This document shows, piece after piece, positions 45,238 to 53,770 of a DNA stretch of 64,000 nt. Origin of the DNA: Bacteroidales bacterium. GTDB lineage: Bacteria; Bacteroidota; Bacteroidia; Bacteroidales; Prolixibacteraceae. The DNA is taken from contig JAAYDJ010000007.1 in assembly GCA_012729335.1 (NCBI GenBank), positions 248,001-312,000 of the forward strand, read 5' to 3'. The notes under the pieces are model-generated. The model was not told where the DNA came from. It ran no database searches and saw nothing but the letters and a program-made list of their open reading frames with translations. A program made the translations under genes and the position numbers. Positions within the stretch are counted from its first letter, which is position 1, and each line of letters opens with the position of its first letter.

Positions 45238-45726
45238 TCATTTCTGGTAACCGCCGTTGCGGAACTCCTCCATGTTCAGTACCCGCGGGAGAAACCGGCT
45301 GGCATCGCCGCCATGCATGATGATATCGCGCACGATGGTCGAATTGACAGGGGTATGCTCGGGAATAGTCAGCAGAAAAACGGTTTCAATTTCGGGGTAC
45401 ATCTGCTTGTTGACCTGGGCAATGGCCCGCTCAAATTCGAAGTCGGCCGAAGTCCGCAGTCCCCGCAGGATATAACCGGCTCCCACCTTTTTACAGAAAT
45501 CGATCGTGAGCCCTTCATGGACTTCCACCGAAATATTATTGTCAAATTCAAACACCTCCCTGATCCATTTCAGCCTCATCTCCAGCGGGAAAAACGATTT
45601 CTTGTTCGAGTTGTACCCGACCATGATGACGATCCGGTCGAAGATTCTGGTGGCCCTCCGCACGATCGACTCATGGCCGATGGTGAAGGGATCGAAGGAG
45701 CCCGGGAAAATGGCAATCTTTTCCAT
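45238..45726 (-). CDS. coaD: Pantetheine-phosphate adenylyltransferase
   Basis: Makes dephospho-CoA from 4'-phosphopantetheine and ATP. 162 residues. Nucleotidyltransferase motif FPGSFDPFTIGH (7-18, His18), GYILRGLRTSADFEFE, and VNSTIVRDI in place of ISSTLVR. Start at 45726 (MEKIAIFPGSFDP) is the canonical one. Lone gene, divergent from the glycosyltransferase gene. Confidence 0.95.
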   Translation of the reverse strand: MEKIAIFPGSFDPFTIGHESIVRRATRIFDRIVIMVGYNSNKKSFFPLEMRLKWIREVFEFDNNISVEVHEGLTIDFCKKVGAGYILRGLRTSADFEFERAIAQVNKQMYPEIETVFLLTIPEHTPVNSTIVRDIIMHGGDASRFLPRVLNMEEFRNGGYQK

Positions 45727-45805
45727 GCATTGCATTGCTAAAACGTTCCAAAGGTAATATCTTCCTGATTAGGTAGAAAATGAAATCCATTTTTCCGGAA
45801 TTCCC

Positions 45806-45813
45806 TATTTTTG
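45806..45813 (+). promoter_or_regulatory. Candidate -7 box for the membrane protein at 45830
   Basis: TATTTTTG matches TAnnTTTG, 16 nt before the ATG. It supports the upstream start and thus the repeat-coded N-terminus. Confidence 0.4.
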
Positions 45814-45829
45814 AATCAAAATAACACCG

Positions 45830-47242
45830 ATGACCCGAGACGATCTGCCGCCTCCCGACCCTGCTGACCCTAAAATCCCAGTCACCCCTGCCGGCCCTGT
45901 GGTCCCTGACGGCCCTTTAATCCCTGACGGCCCTGCGGTCCCTGACGGCCCTGCGGGGTGCTCCGTAACAGCCTGGTTGCTGCAGGGCACCCTCCTGCGG
46001 AAGGCTCTCCTCTTTTATCTTGCGGGGCTGCTGGCTTTCGGGGCGTACAACTATTTCAAACATCCATCGCTTGAAAAGCTGGTTGTCGGTTCCGACATGG
46101 AAGGCTATTACCAGTACCTGCCCTGGTTTTTTCTTCATGACTGGCAGGATTTCAAACAGCTTCCATGGGCCAAACCTTATGGAGAAGGCACCACCCTGTC
46201 GGTTTTTACCTGTGGAACGGCTCTCCTGCAAGCCCCTTTCTTCCTGGTGGCCCACGGCCTCACGCTGGTTGCCGATGAGAAGGCTAATGGTTACGGCCGG
46301 TTTTACTTTTTCTCGGTTTTTCTGGCGGGTCTCTTTTATGCCACCCTGGGGATGGTGTTCCTGGGCAGAGGATTGCGGCGCTGGTTCGATGACAAAACCT
46401 CGCTGATGACCGTGCTGCTTATTTTTTACGGGACCAACCTCTTTTATTACACCATCATGATGCCGGGCATGTCGCATGTCTATTCCTTTGCGATGGTGGC
46501 GGCCCTGATCCCGGCGATACCCCGTTTCTATGAAAAGCCGGGTGTGGGAAGCGCCCTGGGGGTTGCCCTCCCCCTGTCGGTGGCCATCCTGATCCGGCCC
46601 ACCACCGCCATCATAGCCCTTTTTGTGCTCTTGTTTGAGGTCACCTCGCGGGACCAGTTGCATGTAAGAGCCCGGTTTCTCCTCCGGAACTACCGGCTGC
46701 TGCTGATGATGGGAGGCGTGGCCGTCCTCATGTGGTTGCCTCAGATGGTATACTGGCATTTCGTGACCGGAAAGTGGATCGTCTGGTCGTACCAGTCGGA
46801 AGGGTTTCCTTTCTGGAAGAATCCCCGGCTGCTTACCGTTCTCTTTGGAAAACGGGGCGGATGGTTCACCTATACGCCGCTTATGCTGGCCGCTACGGGA
46901 ACCCTCTTCTACATGGCATGGCGGCGGATCCTCACCGCCCCTGCGGTGCTGGTCACCATGCTTCTCATCCTGTATGCCGTCAGCAGCTGGTGGGCCCCCA
47001 CCTTCAGCGCCTCGGCAGGCTACCGGGCCCTCATCGAATTCCTGCCCCTGATGGCCATCCCCCTGGCCTTTTTGGTCAGCCACATCAGAAACCTGTCCCA
47101 TGGCGCGTGGAAAACCTCCCTCCTCTGGATCGCCGTCCTCCTGGTCCTTTACAATATCCAGTTCGCTTTCAAATACGACGCCACCGTATGGTGGGACTGG
47201 CCCTGGAGCTATAAAACCATGCTGCGGCTCCTCACTTTCTGA
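45830..47242 (+). CDS. Multi-span membrane protein, GT-C-like, with Pro/Gly repeat leader
   Basis: 470 residues with about eleven spans from residue 60 on. Segments: HPSLEKLVVGSDMEGYYQYL (a loop with acidic residues, as at the GT-C catalytic site), TNLFYYTIMMPGMSHVYSF, and WWAPTFSASAGYRALIEFLP. The N-terminal 45 residues are unusual: PDGP units from an 18-nt tandem repeat (VVPDGP, LIPDGP, AVPDGP). Without that leader it looks like a GT39/GT83-type protein. Donor likely polyprenyl-phosphate sugar; unproven. First gene of the rightward part of the glycosylation region. Confidence 0.68.
   Translation: MTRDDLPPPDPADPKIPVTPAGPVVPDGPLIPDGPAVPDGPAGCSVTAWLLQGTLLRKALLFYLAGLLAFGAYNYFKHPSLEKLVVGSDMEGYYQYLPWFFLHDWQDFKQLPWAKPYGEGTTLSVFTCGTALLQAPFFLVAHGLTLVADEKANGYGRFYFFSVFLAGLFYATLGMVFLGRGLRRWFDDKTSLMTVLLIFYGTNLFYYTIMMPGMSHVYSFAMVAALIPAIPRFYEKPGVGSALGVALPLSVAILIRPTTAIIALFVLLFEVTSRDQLHVRARFLLRNYRLLLMMGGVAVLMWLPQMVYWHFVTGKWIVWSYQSEGFPFWKNPRLLTVLFGKRGGWFTYTPLMLAATGTLFYMAWRRILTAPAVLVTMLLILYAVSSWWAPTFSASAGYRALIEFLPLMAIPLAFLVSHIRNLSHGAWKTSLLWIAVLLVLYNIQFAFKYDATVWWDWPWSYKTMLRLLTF
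45899..45952 (+). repeat. Three 18-nt coding repeats in the leader of the membrane protein
   Basis: Units GTGGTCCCTGACGGCCCT, TTAATCCCTGACGGCCCT, GCGGTCCCTGACGGCCCT encode V/L/A-V/I-P-D-G-P. In frame with the membrane protein, so length changes by 6 residues do not break it. Confidence 0.92.
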
Positions 47243-47244
47243 AA

Positions 47245-47379
47245 GACTGGAAAAGCAGGCTTCTGGTCCTGCTTTAATGCTGGAAAATTACAGGCTTCTG
47301 GCCCTGCTGCAATGCTGGAAAGATACAGGCATCTGGTCTTGTTGTAATGCTGAAAAAATACAGGCTTCTGACTTTCTGT
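47245..47379 (+). repeat. Four copies of a 31-35-nt tandem repeat
   Basis: Copies at 47245-47275 (shorter), 47276-47310, 47311-47345 and 47346-47379 with core ATACAGGCTTCTGG, starting AATGCTGGAAA. It begins 3 nt after the stop of the membrane protein gene. The whole 47243-47643 stretch (401 nt) has no supported gene; after the array come a structured segment (47401-47474), an inverted repeat CACCTGC/GCAGGTG near 47486-47523, and a -7 box. Confidence 0.9.
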
Positions 47380-47400
47380 AAGGCAGGAGCAGAGCTTTCT

Positions 47401-47474
47401 GCAGCCACATGGAGGTGGACCAGATGCACAGGCTTGTAACCTGTCAGATCGGCAACCTCTGGAAGGATGGCTGC
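47401..47474 (+). other. Structured segment with tRNA-like outline, no T-arm
   Basis: 74 nt. Ends GCAGCCA and TGGCTGC pair perfectly (7 bp); ACAGG/CCTGT (47428-47432 with 47440-47444) closes a 7-nt loop CTTGTAA that looks like an anticodon loop with TGT (Thr). The D-region has only a 3-bp pair (TGG/CCA), and there is no GGTTCRA-like T-arm. It is not a working canonical tRNA as read; a degraded tRNA or another RNA is possible, as is chance. Confidence 0.2.
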
Positions 47475-47536
47475 CCCTTCATAAGCACCTGCGTTTCCTC
47501 TGTGCATCTTTTCCTGCAGGTGTGGCGCTTTTTTTC

Positions 47537-47544
47537 TATTTTTG
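47537..47544 (+). promoter_or_regulatory. Candidate -7 box for the GT2 gene at 47644
   Basis: TATTTTTG matches TAnnTTTG. It lies 99 nt before the ATG, so the leader would be long. Confidence 0.3.
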
Positions 47545-47643
47545 GGAGTTCTAAATCAAAACAGTTGAAACGAGTATGGTGTTTCGGTTAAATAAGTGCA
47601 TGTACATGTTTACCAAGCAAATCATTAATTAACAACTATACTG

Positions 47644-48354
47644 ATGAGTCTTAAGTTATCGGTGGTGATTCCTGTCTACAACGAGGAGAAAACCATTGAG
47701 GCCCTGCTGGACCGGGTGGCAGGGGTGAAGCTGGCCGGTGATCTGGGAAAGGAGATCATTCTGGTCAACGATTGTTCCACAGATGGAAGTGTGGCGGTCA
47801 TTGAGAAATTCATAGCCCTGCGTTCCGGGGAAGAGATCAGGTTGCACCATCAGCCGGTTAACATGGGTAAAGGCGCGGCCCTGCACCGGGGCATCGCCGA
47901 AGCCACCGGTGATTTTCTCATTATCCAGGATGCCGATCTGGAATACGATCCCCGGGAATACAACGACCTGCTCAAACCCATCCTTGAAGGAAATGCCGAC
48001 GTGGTGTACGGTTCGCGTTTCGCCGGCGGAAATCCCCACCGGATCCTTTTTTTCTGGCATTCCATAGGCAACAAGTTCCTCACTTTCCTGTCCAATATGT
48101 TCACCAACCTTAACCTGACTGATATGGAGACCTGTTACAAGCTCTTCAGGGCAGACCTCATCAAGGGATTGGCATTGCAGGAGAAACGTTTCGGCTTTGA
48201 ACCCGAGGTGACCGCCAAAATGGCCCGCATTCCGGGTGTCAGGATTTATGAAGTGGGGATTTCCTACTACGGAAGAACTTATGAAGAAGGCAAAAAGATC
48301 AACTGGCGCGATGGCTTAAGGGCGCTCTGGTGCATCCTGAAATACAGTTTCTAA
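47644..48354 (+). CDS. GT2 glycosyltransferase, DPM1-like
   Basis: 236 residues, no membrane span. GT-A fold motifs: [17 protein letters not shown] (6-22), VNDCSTDGS, the DAD metal motif in [11 protein letters not shown] and YGSRFAGG. Likely transfers a sugar from a nucleotide donor to polyprenyl phosphate, giving the lipid-linked donor that GT-C enzymes use. Its next gene (48360) is a GT-C-like protein only 5 nt downstream, which fits donor and user. Sugar unknown. Confidence 0.88.
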   Translation: MSLKLSVVIPVYNEEKTIEALLDRVAGVKLAGDLGKEIILVNDCSTDGSVAVIEKFIALRSGEEIRLHHQPVNMGKGAALHRGIAEATGDFLIIQDADLEYDPREYNDLLKPILEGNADVVYGSRFAGGNPHRILFFWHSIGNKFLTFLSNMFTNLNLTDMETCYKLFRADLIKGLALQEKRFGFEPEVTAKMARIPGVRIYEVGISYYGRTYEEGKKINWRDGLRALWCILKYSF

Positions 48355-48359
48355 AATTA

Positions 48360-50243
48360 ATGGTTTCCGTCATGGGCAAAATGCAGAGCAAACAGCTTCT
48401 TTACGGTTTTCTCACCCTTTGGTTCTTATTCCAGTTTTACATCCTGTTGTTCAGTGAAAGTGCTTATGGATATGGAGGCGGCGACAACATCACCCATTTC
48501 CAGATTGCGCGGTATGCCTTCCGTTATCCGCAGCTTTTCCTGGACCTCTGGGGCAAGCCGGTATATACCACCCTGGTGGCTCCCTTTGCCCTCTTCGGAT
48601 TTCATGCAGCCAAATTTTTCAACCTGGTGGTAGCCGTGGCCACTCTCTGGCTTACAGCCCGGATTTCAGAACGCCATTACCCCGGAAGCGGACTTTTTGC
48701 CGCCATCCTGCTGGCCTTTACTCCGGTATTTTTCCACCTGACTCCCAGTTGCCTTACCGAGGTGCTGTTTGCCTTTGTGCTGACCGCCGCCGTTTATCTT
48801 TTTCTTCATGACCGTTTTGAACTTTCCGCGGTCGTGCTTTCCTTCATTCCCTATGTGCGCAGCGAAGGCATCGTCTTGCTGCCTGTTTTTGCCGCAGCCC
48901 TGCTGTTGAAACGCTCTTACCGCTCCCTGATTTTCCTGGCTGCGGGAACCCTCTTTTATACCCTCATCGGCTTTGTGGTTTTCGGTGACCTCTTCTGGCT
49001 GGTCACCCACTCCCCCTATTCCCTGGGCGCGAGCCATTACGGCAGTGGCAGCCTTTTCCATTTTGTCAGGGAGCGCAACAACATCTTCGGCGCACCACTG
49101 GTATGGCTGACCGTGGCCGGGCTCATTGCCTGGATGTGGGATGTGTTGCGGGGATTTTCCCTGCGGAAACCCGATACCCTCTCCTTTATCCTGATTGCCG
49201 GCAGCTGGATCACCTTTTTCTCGGCACACAGCTATGTGTGGTGGCAGGGAACGGGGGCATCGCTCGGACTCATCAGGGTGATGGGGGGCATCGCACCCAT
49301 GGTGGTTCTCACGGCAATGGCTCTGTACAGGCTTGTTTCCCGGTGGGCTACCCGGAAATGGATCCCGGCAGCCCTTTTTGCAGGGGCCATCCTCCTGCAG
49401 GTCACCCTTTTCTTCCGTGACCAGAAACTGCTCCTTAAAGCAGATCCCACAGAACAACTCGTGCGCAAAAGTGCCGACTACATCCGCTTCAACGAGGAGG
49501 GGAAAAAGGTCTGGTACTTCAATCCGTTGGTGATTCATTATCTCGGCCTCGATCCCTACGATACAAAAGAGTGTAACTGGTGGGTCCCCGACCGGGAACA
49601 GCCCTCCAACAGCATGGAGTGGGGCGACCTGCTGGTCTGGGATGCCCACTTCGGTCCCAACGAGGGGGGAGTCTCCCTGGAGAATCTGGAAAGAGATCCC
49701 TTTCTGAAAAAAGTCAAATCCTTCTACCCGGTGGAGAAAATCACCGTCCTGGGGGGGTATGATTACAGTGTTCATGTGTTCAAAAAGTCACCCACCAAAG
49801 GGGACTCCGCACAGGTTTCAGGCAGCTTTGTGAAAAACCTCAGTTTTGAAGGCTACACCGATCCGCGCGTCAAGACGGAAGACAGCCTGCAGGTATGGAT
49901 GATCGATCAGAGCCAGGAGTATGGTCCGACCATGGTGATCCTTCCTGATGAATTTGAACGTTATGAGATTCTCGATGTGAAAGCCACTGTGCACTACAAA
50001 CCTTTGGAATCAATTCCGGAAGGGGAGGTATACCTGGTTTTTTCAGCGGAGGCAGGAGGTAAAAACCTGAGGTATGAAACCCTGGATCTTTCGGGGACCT
50101 CCGGAGAATGGGCGGAAAAATCGCTGGTGTTGAAAATGGCGGCCTCCCTCCCTTCAGAGGCGCAAATCAAGATCTACGTTTGGAATGCCAAGGGGCGGCA
50201 ACTGATGATGCGGAACCTGAAAACCGAAATCAGCAGTTATTGA
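48360..50243 (+). CDS. GT-C-like membrane protein with C-terminal beta-sandwich domain
   Basis: 627 residues. About eleven spans up to residue 360, with the first loop SAYGYGGGDNITHFQIARYA and the helix pattern of GT39-like enzymes. Then a soluble part (YIRFNEEGKKVWYFNPLVIH) and a C-terminal domain of about 150 residues (NLSFEGYTDPRVKTEDSLQV through IKIYVWNAKGRQLMM), strand-rich and like a carbohydrate-binding jelly roll. A related tail ends the next, convergent gene (7-nt overlap at the stops). Start at 48360; Met at 48372 also possible. Confidence 0.72.
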   Translation: MVSVMGKMQSKQLLYGFLTLWFLFQFYILLFSESAYGYGGGDNITHFQIARYAFRYPQLFLDLWGKPVYTTLVAPFALFGFHAAKFFNLVVAVATLWLTARISERHYPGSGLFAAILLAFTPVFFHLTPSCLTEVLFAFVLTAAVYLFLHDRFELSAVVLSFIPYVRSEGIVLLPVFAAALLLKRSYRSLIFLAAGTLFYTLIGFVVFGDLFWLVTHSPYSLGASHYGSGSLFHFVRERNNIFGAPLVWLTVAGLIAWMWDVLRGFSLRKPDTLSFILIAGSWITFFSAHSYVWWQGTGASLGLIRVMGGIAPMVVLTAMALYRLVSRWATRKWIPAALFAGAILLQVTLFFRDQKLLLKADPTEQLVRKSADYIRFNEEGKKVWYFNPLVIHYLGLDPYDTKECNWWVPDREQPSNSMEWGDLLVWDAHFGPNEGGVSLENLERDPFLKKVKSFYPVEKITVLGGYDYSVHVFKKSPTKGDSAQVSGSFVKNLSFEGYTDPRVKTEDSLQVWMIDQSQEYGPTMVILPDEFERYEILDVKATVHYKPLESIPEGEVYLVFSAEAGGKNLRYETLDLSGTSGEWAEKSLVLKMAASLPSEAQIKIYVWNAKGRQLMMRNLKTEISSY

Positions 50244-52201
50244 TGATACCTTTTGATGATCGTCATATCATCGATTCGCAGGGGATCGCTACCTGTGTTC
50301 CACACATACACCACCAGTCCGCTTGGGTCGATATGCTGTGGTACCCAGAAGCTGAGTTCCAGTTTTTTCCAACCCCGTTCATCACTTTCCCCGGTTTTGT
50401 TGTTCAGGATGTAAAACTGGTTCCCTATGGTGGCCACCAGGTTGGCCTGACCGTCGGTTCCCTGACAGTACACCGATACAGACACATATTCAAGTTTTCC
50501 TGCATCAGGGAAGGGAATGGCTTTGCTGTAAGGGTCGGCGCTGTCGAGCAGTACGGAGTGATCTCCGCTGCGTGAGTGGCCGGCACTGATCCTATTCATG
50601 ATCTCCGCCACACTGCCGTCGTCAAAGAGCACCTCCTCCCTGAGACTGTCACGAGATTCAAAATTACAGCTCAGCGTGTCGCTTACCTCCCCTCCTGCCG
50701 GAACAGGAGGCAGGCCCGGCCCGGGACTTCCTTTCCGCTTCAGCAAAAACACCGGGAATTCCTTGGCCACCACCTCCCATTCGTCACTGTACAGGTAACG
50801 GTTGCGGGTTACCTCATTTTCCTGGTGCGAGAACATGAAGTAATTGTCGAAGACCGAGAAAAGGATATAGTCGGCCTTATCGACCGTGGGAAAAAGTCTG
50901 ATGTAGTCTCTTTGCGAAAGGTGGGAGAAGAGGCGGTCGGTGGTACTCACCGCGGCATCGCGAGGTATCCCGCGGATGATTCTGTTGACTTCTCTGACGT
51001 GGTATGGCGACTGGAAGAACTCCTTTTTGTAGATCCTTTCCTTGGCGGGATTCATGGTCCAGGGAATCTCCACATTGTCGGGATTCAGCTTGTATAGGGT
51101 GATGGTCAGGGCGGCCGCGCAGGCCAGAAAGGCTGCTCCATTTTGTACCCACCGGCGTTTCAGGGAGGCCAGGACCAGAAAAACAGAGAGCGGCAGCAGA
51201 GTGACCACTTCAATCGAATAGTAGGTTGAAATCCCCCACCTTACGAAAGAGTCGTTGAGAACCTTCTGGGCGACTACAGGAATAAACCAGAACAGATATT
51301 GGGGGCGCAACACGACCAGGATCCCTCCGGAAAGGAGATAGACCAGATAAAACTCGGTTTTCACCCCATCGTAGGCGGGATCACCGAGATGATTGACAAA
51401 GAAGAGTTTTATAGCTTCCAGAGGATGGGTGACGACAAACCTGAGGGCTTCTCCCGGGCCTTCGCCCAACGCAGAATAGTTGAAAAGGGTGAATTGTTTT
51501 TCTTCATTCTCCACGCCGGGGATGAGCACCGCGAAAAGGAGGATGAAATAAAAAAGGGAAAGCAGGAGTCCCCCTGCACTCAGGAGAACGGCCTTTTTCT
51601 CTTTCCGGTGGTTGATGATCAGGACGATAAAGATGAAAATGAACCAGATCGGGATGTTCTCGCGGGAGAGGAGGGCTACGACCAGCAGCAGGGCAGCGGC
51701 AGGGTATTTTTGTTTCTCAAAGGCATAAAGAAAGGGGGGGATGAGACAGGCGGAGAGGACGGCCAGGTTGACGTCGCAGGAAAAGGTGGTATATCGGCCC
51801 AGCAGAAGGAAGTAATAGAGCATGACGCCCGCTCCGAGCCAGAGGTTGCTGGTTTTAAGGGATACCAGTTTCCAGGTGGACCATGCGGCCCATAATACCA
51901 TCGCATACTGAATGGTGATCAGGGTGTAGGTGCCTGTCAGCCAGTTCAGAAGCCAGTACACCGGAACCAGGAACATAAGCAGGAAGGAGTAGTGGTCCTG
52001 CAAAAAATTGCCCGGGTAGGTAGGCATTGGGCTGATCCTGAAATGGGCGTAATCGCGGAAGGCAAAGTTGTAGTTGCCATAGTCAAAGGTCACCGTTCTG
52101 AAAAACCAGTGGTTGGCCATGCCCATGAAAAACAACAGTATCCCGAAAACAATCAGGATGACCACAGGGAGGTGTCTCTTTTCCAGTTTTAGTCTGCGCA
52201 T
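50237..52201 (-). CDS. DUF2079-like membrane protein with C-terminal beta-sandwich domain
   Basis: 654 residues. About eleven spans; GNYNFAFRDYAHFRISPMPT followed by FLQDHYSFLLMFLVPVYWLL and ACLIPPFLYAFEKQKYPAAA fit DUF2079, a GT-C-like family. From about residue 500 is a soluble strand-rich domain (DTLSCNFESRDSLREEVLF to LVVYVWNTGSDPLRIDDMT), which resembles the tail of the neighbouring 48360 product (shared YVWN and a strand order). Head-to-tail with the next minus-strand gene (4 nt to the upstream stop). Confidence 0.75.
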   Translation of the reverse strand: MRRLKLEKRHLPVVILIVFGILLFFMGMANHWFFRTVTFDYGNYNFAFRDYAHFRISPMPTYPGNFLQDHYSFLLMFLVPVYWLLNWLTGTYTLITIQYAMVLWAAWSTWKLVSLKTSNLWLGAGVMLYYFLLLGRYTTFSCDVNLAVLSACLIPPFLYAFEKQKYPAAALLLVVALLSRENIPIWFIFIFIVLIINHRKEKKAVLLSAGGLLLSLFYFILLFAVLIPGVENEEKQFTLFNYSALGEGPGEALRFVVTHPLEAIKLFFVNHLGDPAYDGVKTEFYLVYLLSGGILVVLRPQYLFWFIPVVAQKVLNDSFVRWGISTYYSIEVVTLLPLSVFLVLASLKRRWVQNGAAFLACAAALTITLYKLNPDNVEIPWTMNPAKERIYKKEFFQSPYHVREVNRIIRGIPRDAAVSTTDRLFSHLSQRDYIRLFPTVDKADYILFSVFDNYFMFSHQENEVTRNRYLYSDEWEVVAKEFPVFLLKRKGSPGPGLPPVPAGGEVSDTLSCNFESRDSLREEVLFDDGSVAEIMNRISAGHSRSGDHSVLLDSADPYSKAIPFPDAGKLEYVSVSVYCQGTDGQANLVATIGNQFYILNNKTGESDERGWKKLELSFWVPQHIDPSGLVVYVWNTGSDPLRIDDMTIIKRYHQ

Positions 52202-52205
52202 GCGA

Positions 52206-53678
52206 TCAGTTCTTTTTTTGTCTCAGCAGCCACCTTTCGGGACAGAACTTGTATGCGATCTCGAAGCGTGGAGTGAGTTTTTCATAGTCCTCTGCAAAAA
52301 TATAGTAATATTCGGCTGGGGTTTGGATATCGATTTGGTAATCATAAGGCTGCAAGTCGAGCCATGGGGCCTTTCCGGTATACTGATAGAAGTAAAAGGA
52401 AGAGTGAAAAAACCAGCTGGTTTTCAGGGAAACGGTTCTTTGGGGGTGTTGTTCGTGGAGGTATGCCATCACCTCGAGGGTGTTCTGGTCGAAATCCCAT
52501 TCCCTGACGCTTTTCAGTGAGGTGCGGTGTGTGAGGTTGGCCAGCAACAGCAGGGAGAGGGCGATGGTGGCTGTTCCGGAGAGCAGGGGATGGCGAATGT
52601 GTGGGATCTGCCTGAGGGCGGCCACGAAAACCAGGGAGAGGAGGGGATAGAAGAGGAGGGCCGTTCTTCCGCTCAGGTTGGGGGTTCCCAGGATTTTGGT
52701 TTGTGCCATGTTGATCAGGGCAGGAAGCAGCAGAAGGATCACTGCGATGAATCCCGGGTGGGTCAGGAACCTGGGCAGGGGGAGGGTGGCTGCTGCTTCG
52801 GAGGAGCTATTTTTATTTCTGCGGAAAGCAGGCAGAAGAGCGCCCCCTGTGGCCAGGGCAACCGGCAGCAGGAACCAGGCGTGGGGGATGTGCGAGAGCA
52901 CCGGAGAGTGGTAATACCAGTTGTGGATCAGGGAGATCACGGTCTCCTGATAAAACCCATGGGAAGTCCAGTACTGGAATTCGTCGGTGGCGTGCATTTT
53001 TTGCAGGGGGACCATGATCAGGGCCAGGTAGGCGAGGGAGAAGAGGGCCATGAGAAAAAGCGGGAGGAGGGCTTTTTTCGGGTGGCGGTGATAAATGGCC
53101 AGGAACCAGATGCCGGCGATAAGGGTAACGGCGGCCCAGAAAACGAGGGCCGTAAAATTGGCATAGGAGGCCAGGGTCGCGGAAACCAGGGCGTACCAGA
53201 TGTATTTTGGAGCCTTCCGCATGATGCCCTCCAGGAGGAAACCTGCAGCAAGGATTTCCAGGGCCAGGGAGAGACCATAACCCCTGGCCAGTCCGAAGAA
53301 GTCAAGCAAATAGGGATTGATGAACAACAGCGCCCCGGCAAGGAACCACGGAGAACCATCGCCTAAAAGGAGCCGCAGAATCCGGAAGACCCCCAGCCCA
53401 TACAGCAGAAAAGCCAACAGGTTGGGAAGCCTTACAGCCCACTGCTCCTGCCCGAAAAGCAGCATGGATCCCTTGACCAGAAGCGTATTCAGAATATGGT
53501 TGTTGGGAATGTGATCGGGGTACATCATGATCTCCCACACGTTGAACTTTGAATAGTGAAACACCGCAGGAAGCTCATCGATGGTGACCGGAACGTGCAG
53601 TACCTTGTAAAGGACCACCAGAAAGAGTGCCCCGAACAAGGCAGTATATCCGAACCTGTTCAGGCTCTTCATCTGCAT
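52206..53678 (-). CDS. Multi-span membrane protein, GT-C-like (paralog B)
   Basis: 490 residues. Paralog of the protein at 42243: both have LNRF/Y near the start, the phrase IPNNHILNTLLVKG (SPNNHILNTLLVKL in A), RLPNLLAFLLYGLGVFR, and end with a soluble part having KTSWFFHSSFYFYQYTGKAP and a WLL-R-KK end. Start at 53678 (MQMKSLNRF) aligns residue for residue with paralog A; an upstream ATG at 53702 would add MVSDKSAC. Downstream of the GT-C gene at 53771 and upstream of the DUF2079 gene in the same orientation. Confidence 0.72.
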   Translation of the reverse strand: MQMKSLNRFGYTALFGALFLVVLYKVLHVPVTIDELPAVFHYSKFNVWEIMMYPDHIPNNHILNTLLVKGSMLLFGQEQWAVRLPNLLAFLLYGLGVFRILRLLLGDGSPWFLAGALLFINPYLLDFFGLARGYGLSLALEILAAGFLLEGIMRKAPKYIWYALVSATLASYANFTALVFWAAVTLIAGIWFLAIYHRHPKKALLPLFLMALFSLAYLALIMVPLQKMHATDEFQYWTSHGFYQETVISLIHNWYYHSPVLSHIPHAWFLLPVALATGGALLPAFRRNKNSSSEAAATLPLPRFLTHPGFIAVILLLLPALINMAQTKILGTPNLSGRTALLFYPLLSLVFVAALRQIPHIRHPLLSGTATIALSLLLLANLTHRTSLKSVREWDFDQNTLEVMAYLHEQHPQRTVSLKTSWFFHSSFYFYQYTGKAPWLDLQPYDYQIDIQTPAEYYYIFAEDYEKLTPRFEIAYKFCPERWLLRQKKN

Positions 53679-53770
53679 ACAGGCTGATTTATCGGAGACC
53701 ATACGGTAAAAACTGAAGGCTTTCTGATATCGTCATGGTGGCGCAGGACTGGTTCTCTTCCATCGGACTG

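Noticed and set aside
45805-45990. A 61-residue minus-strand frame with Gly-X-Y (collagen-like) repeats
   Set aside because: It is the complement of the 18-nt PDGP repeat; GGC CCT reads as Gly-Pro on the other strand. It lies over the start of a supported gene and has no promoter or ribosome site.
45917-47101. Long antisense open frames (also 48666-49775, 4198-5484, 58152-59111, 62696-63748)
   Set aside because: They mirror strong membrane-protein or enzyme genes. High G/C at third codon positions removes stops on the opposite strand. The translations are rich in His, Gln and Pro and have no family motif.
47409-47591. Short frames on both strands in the 401-nt gap
   Set aside because: They run across the repeat and structured segment and show no protein-like composition or start signal.
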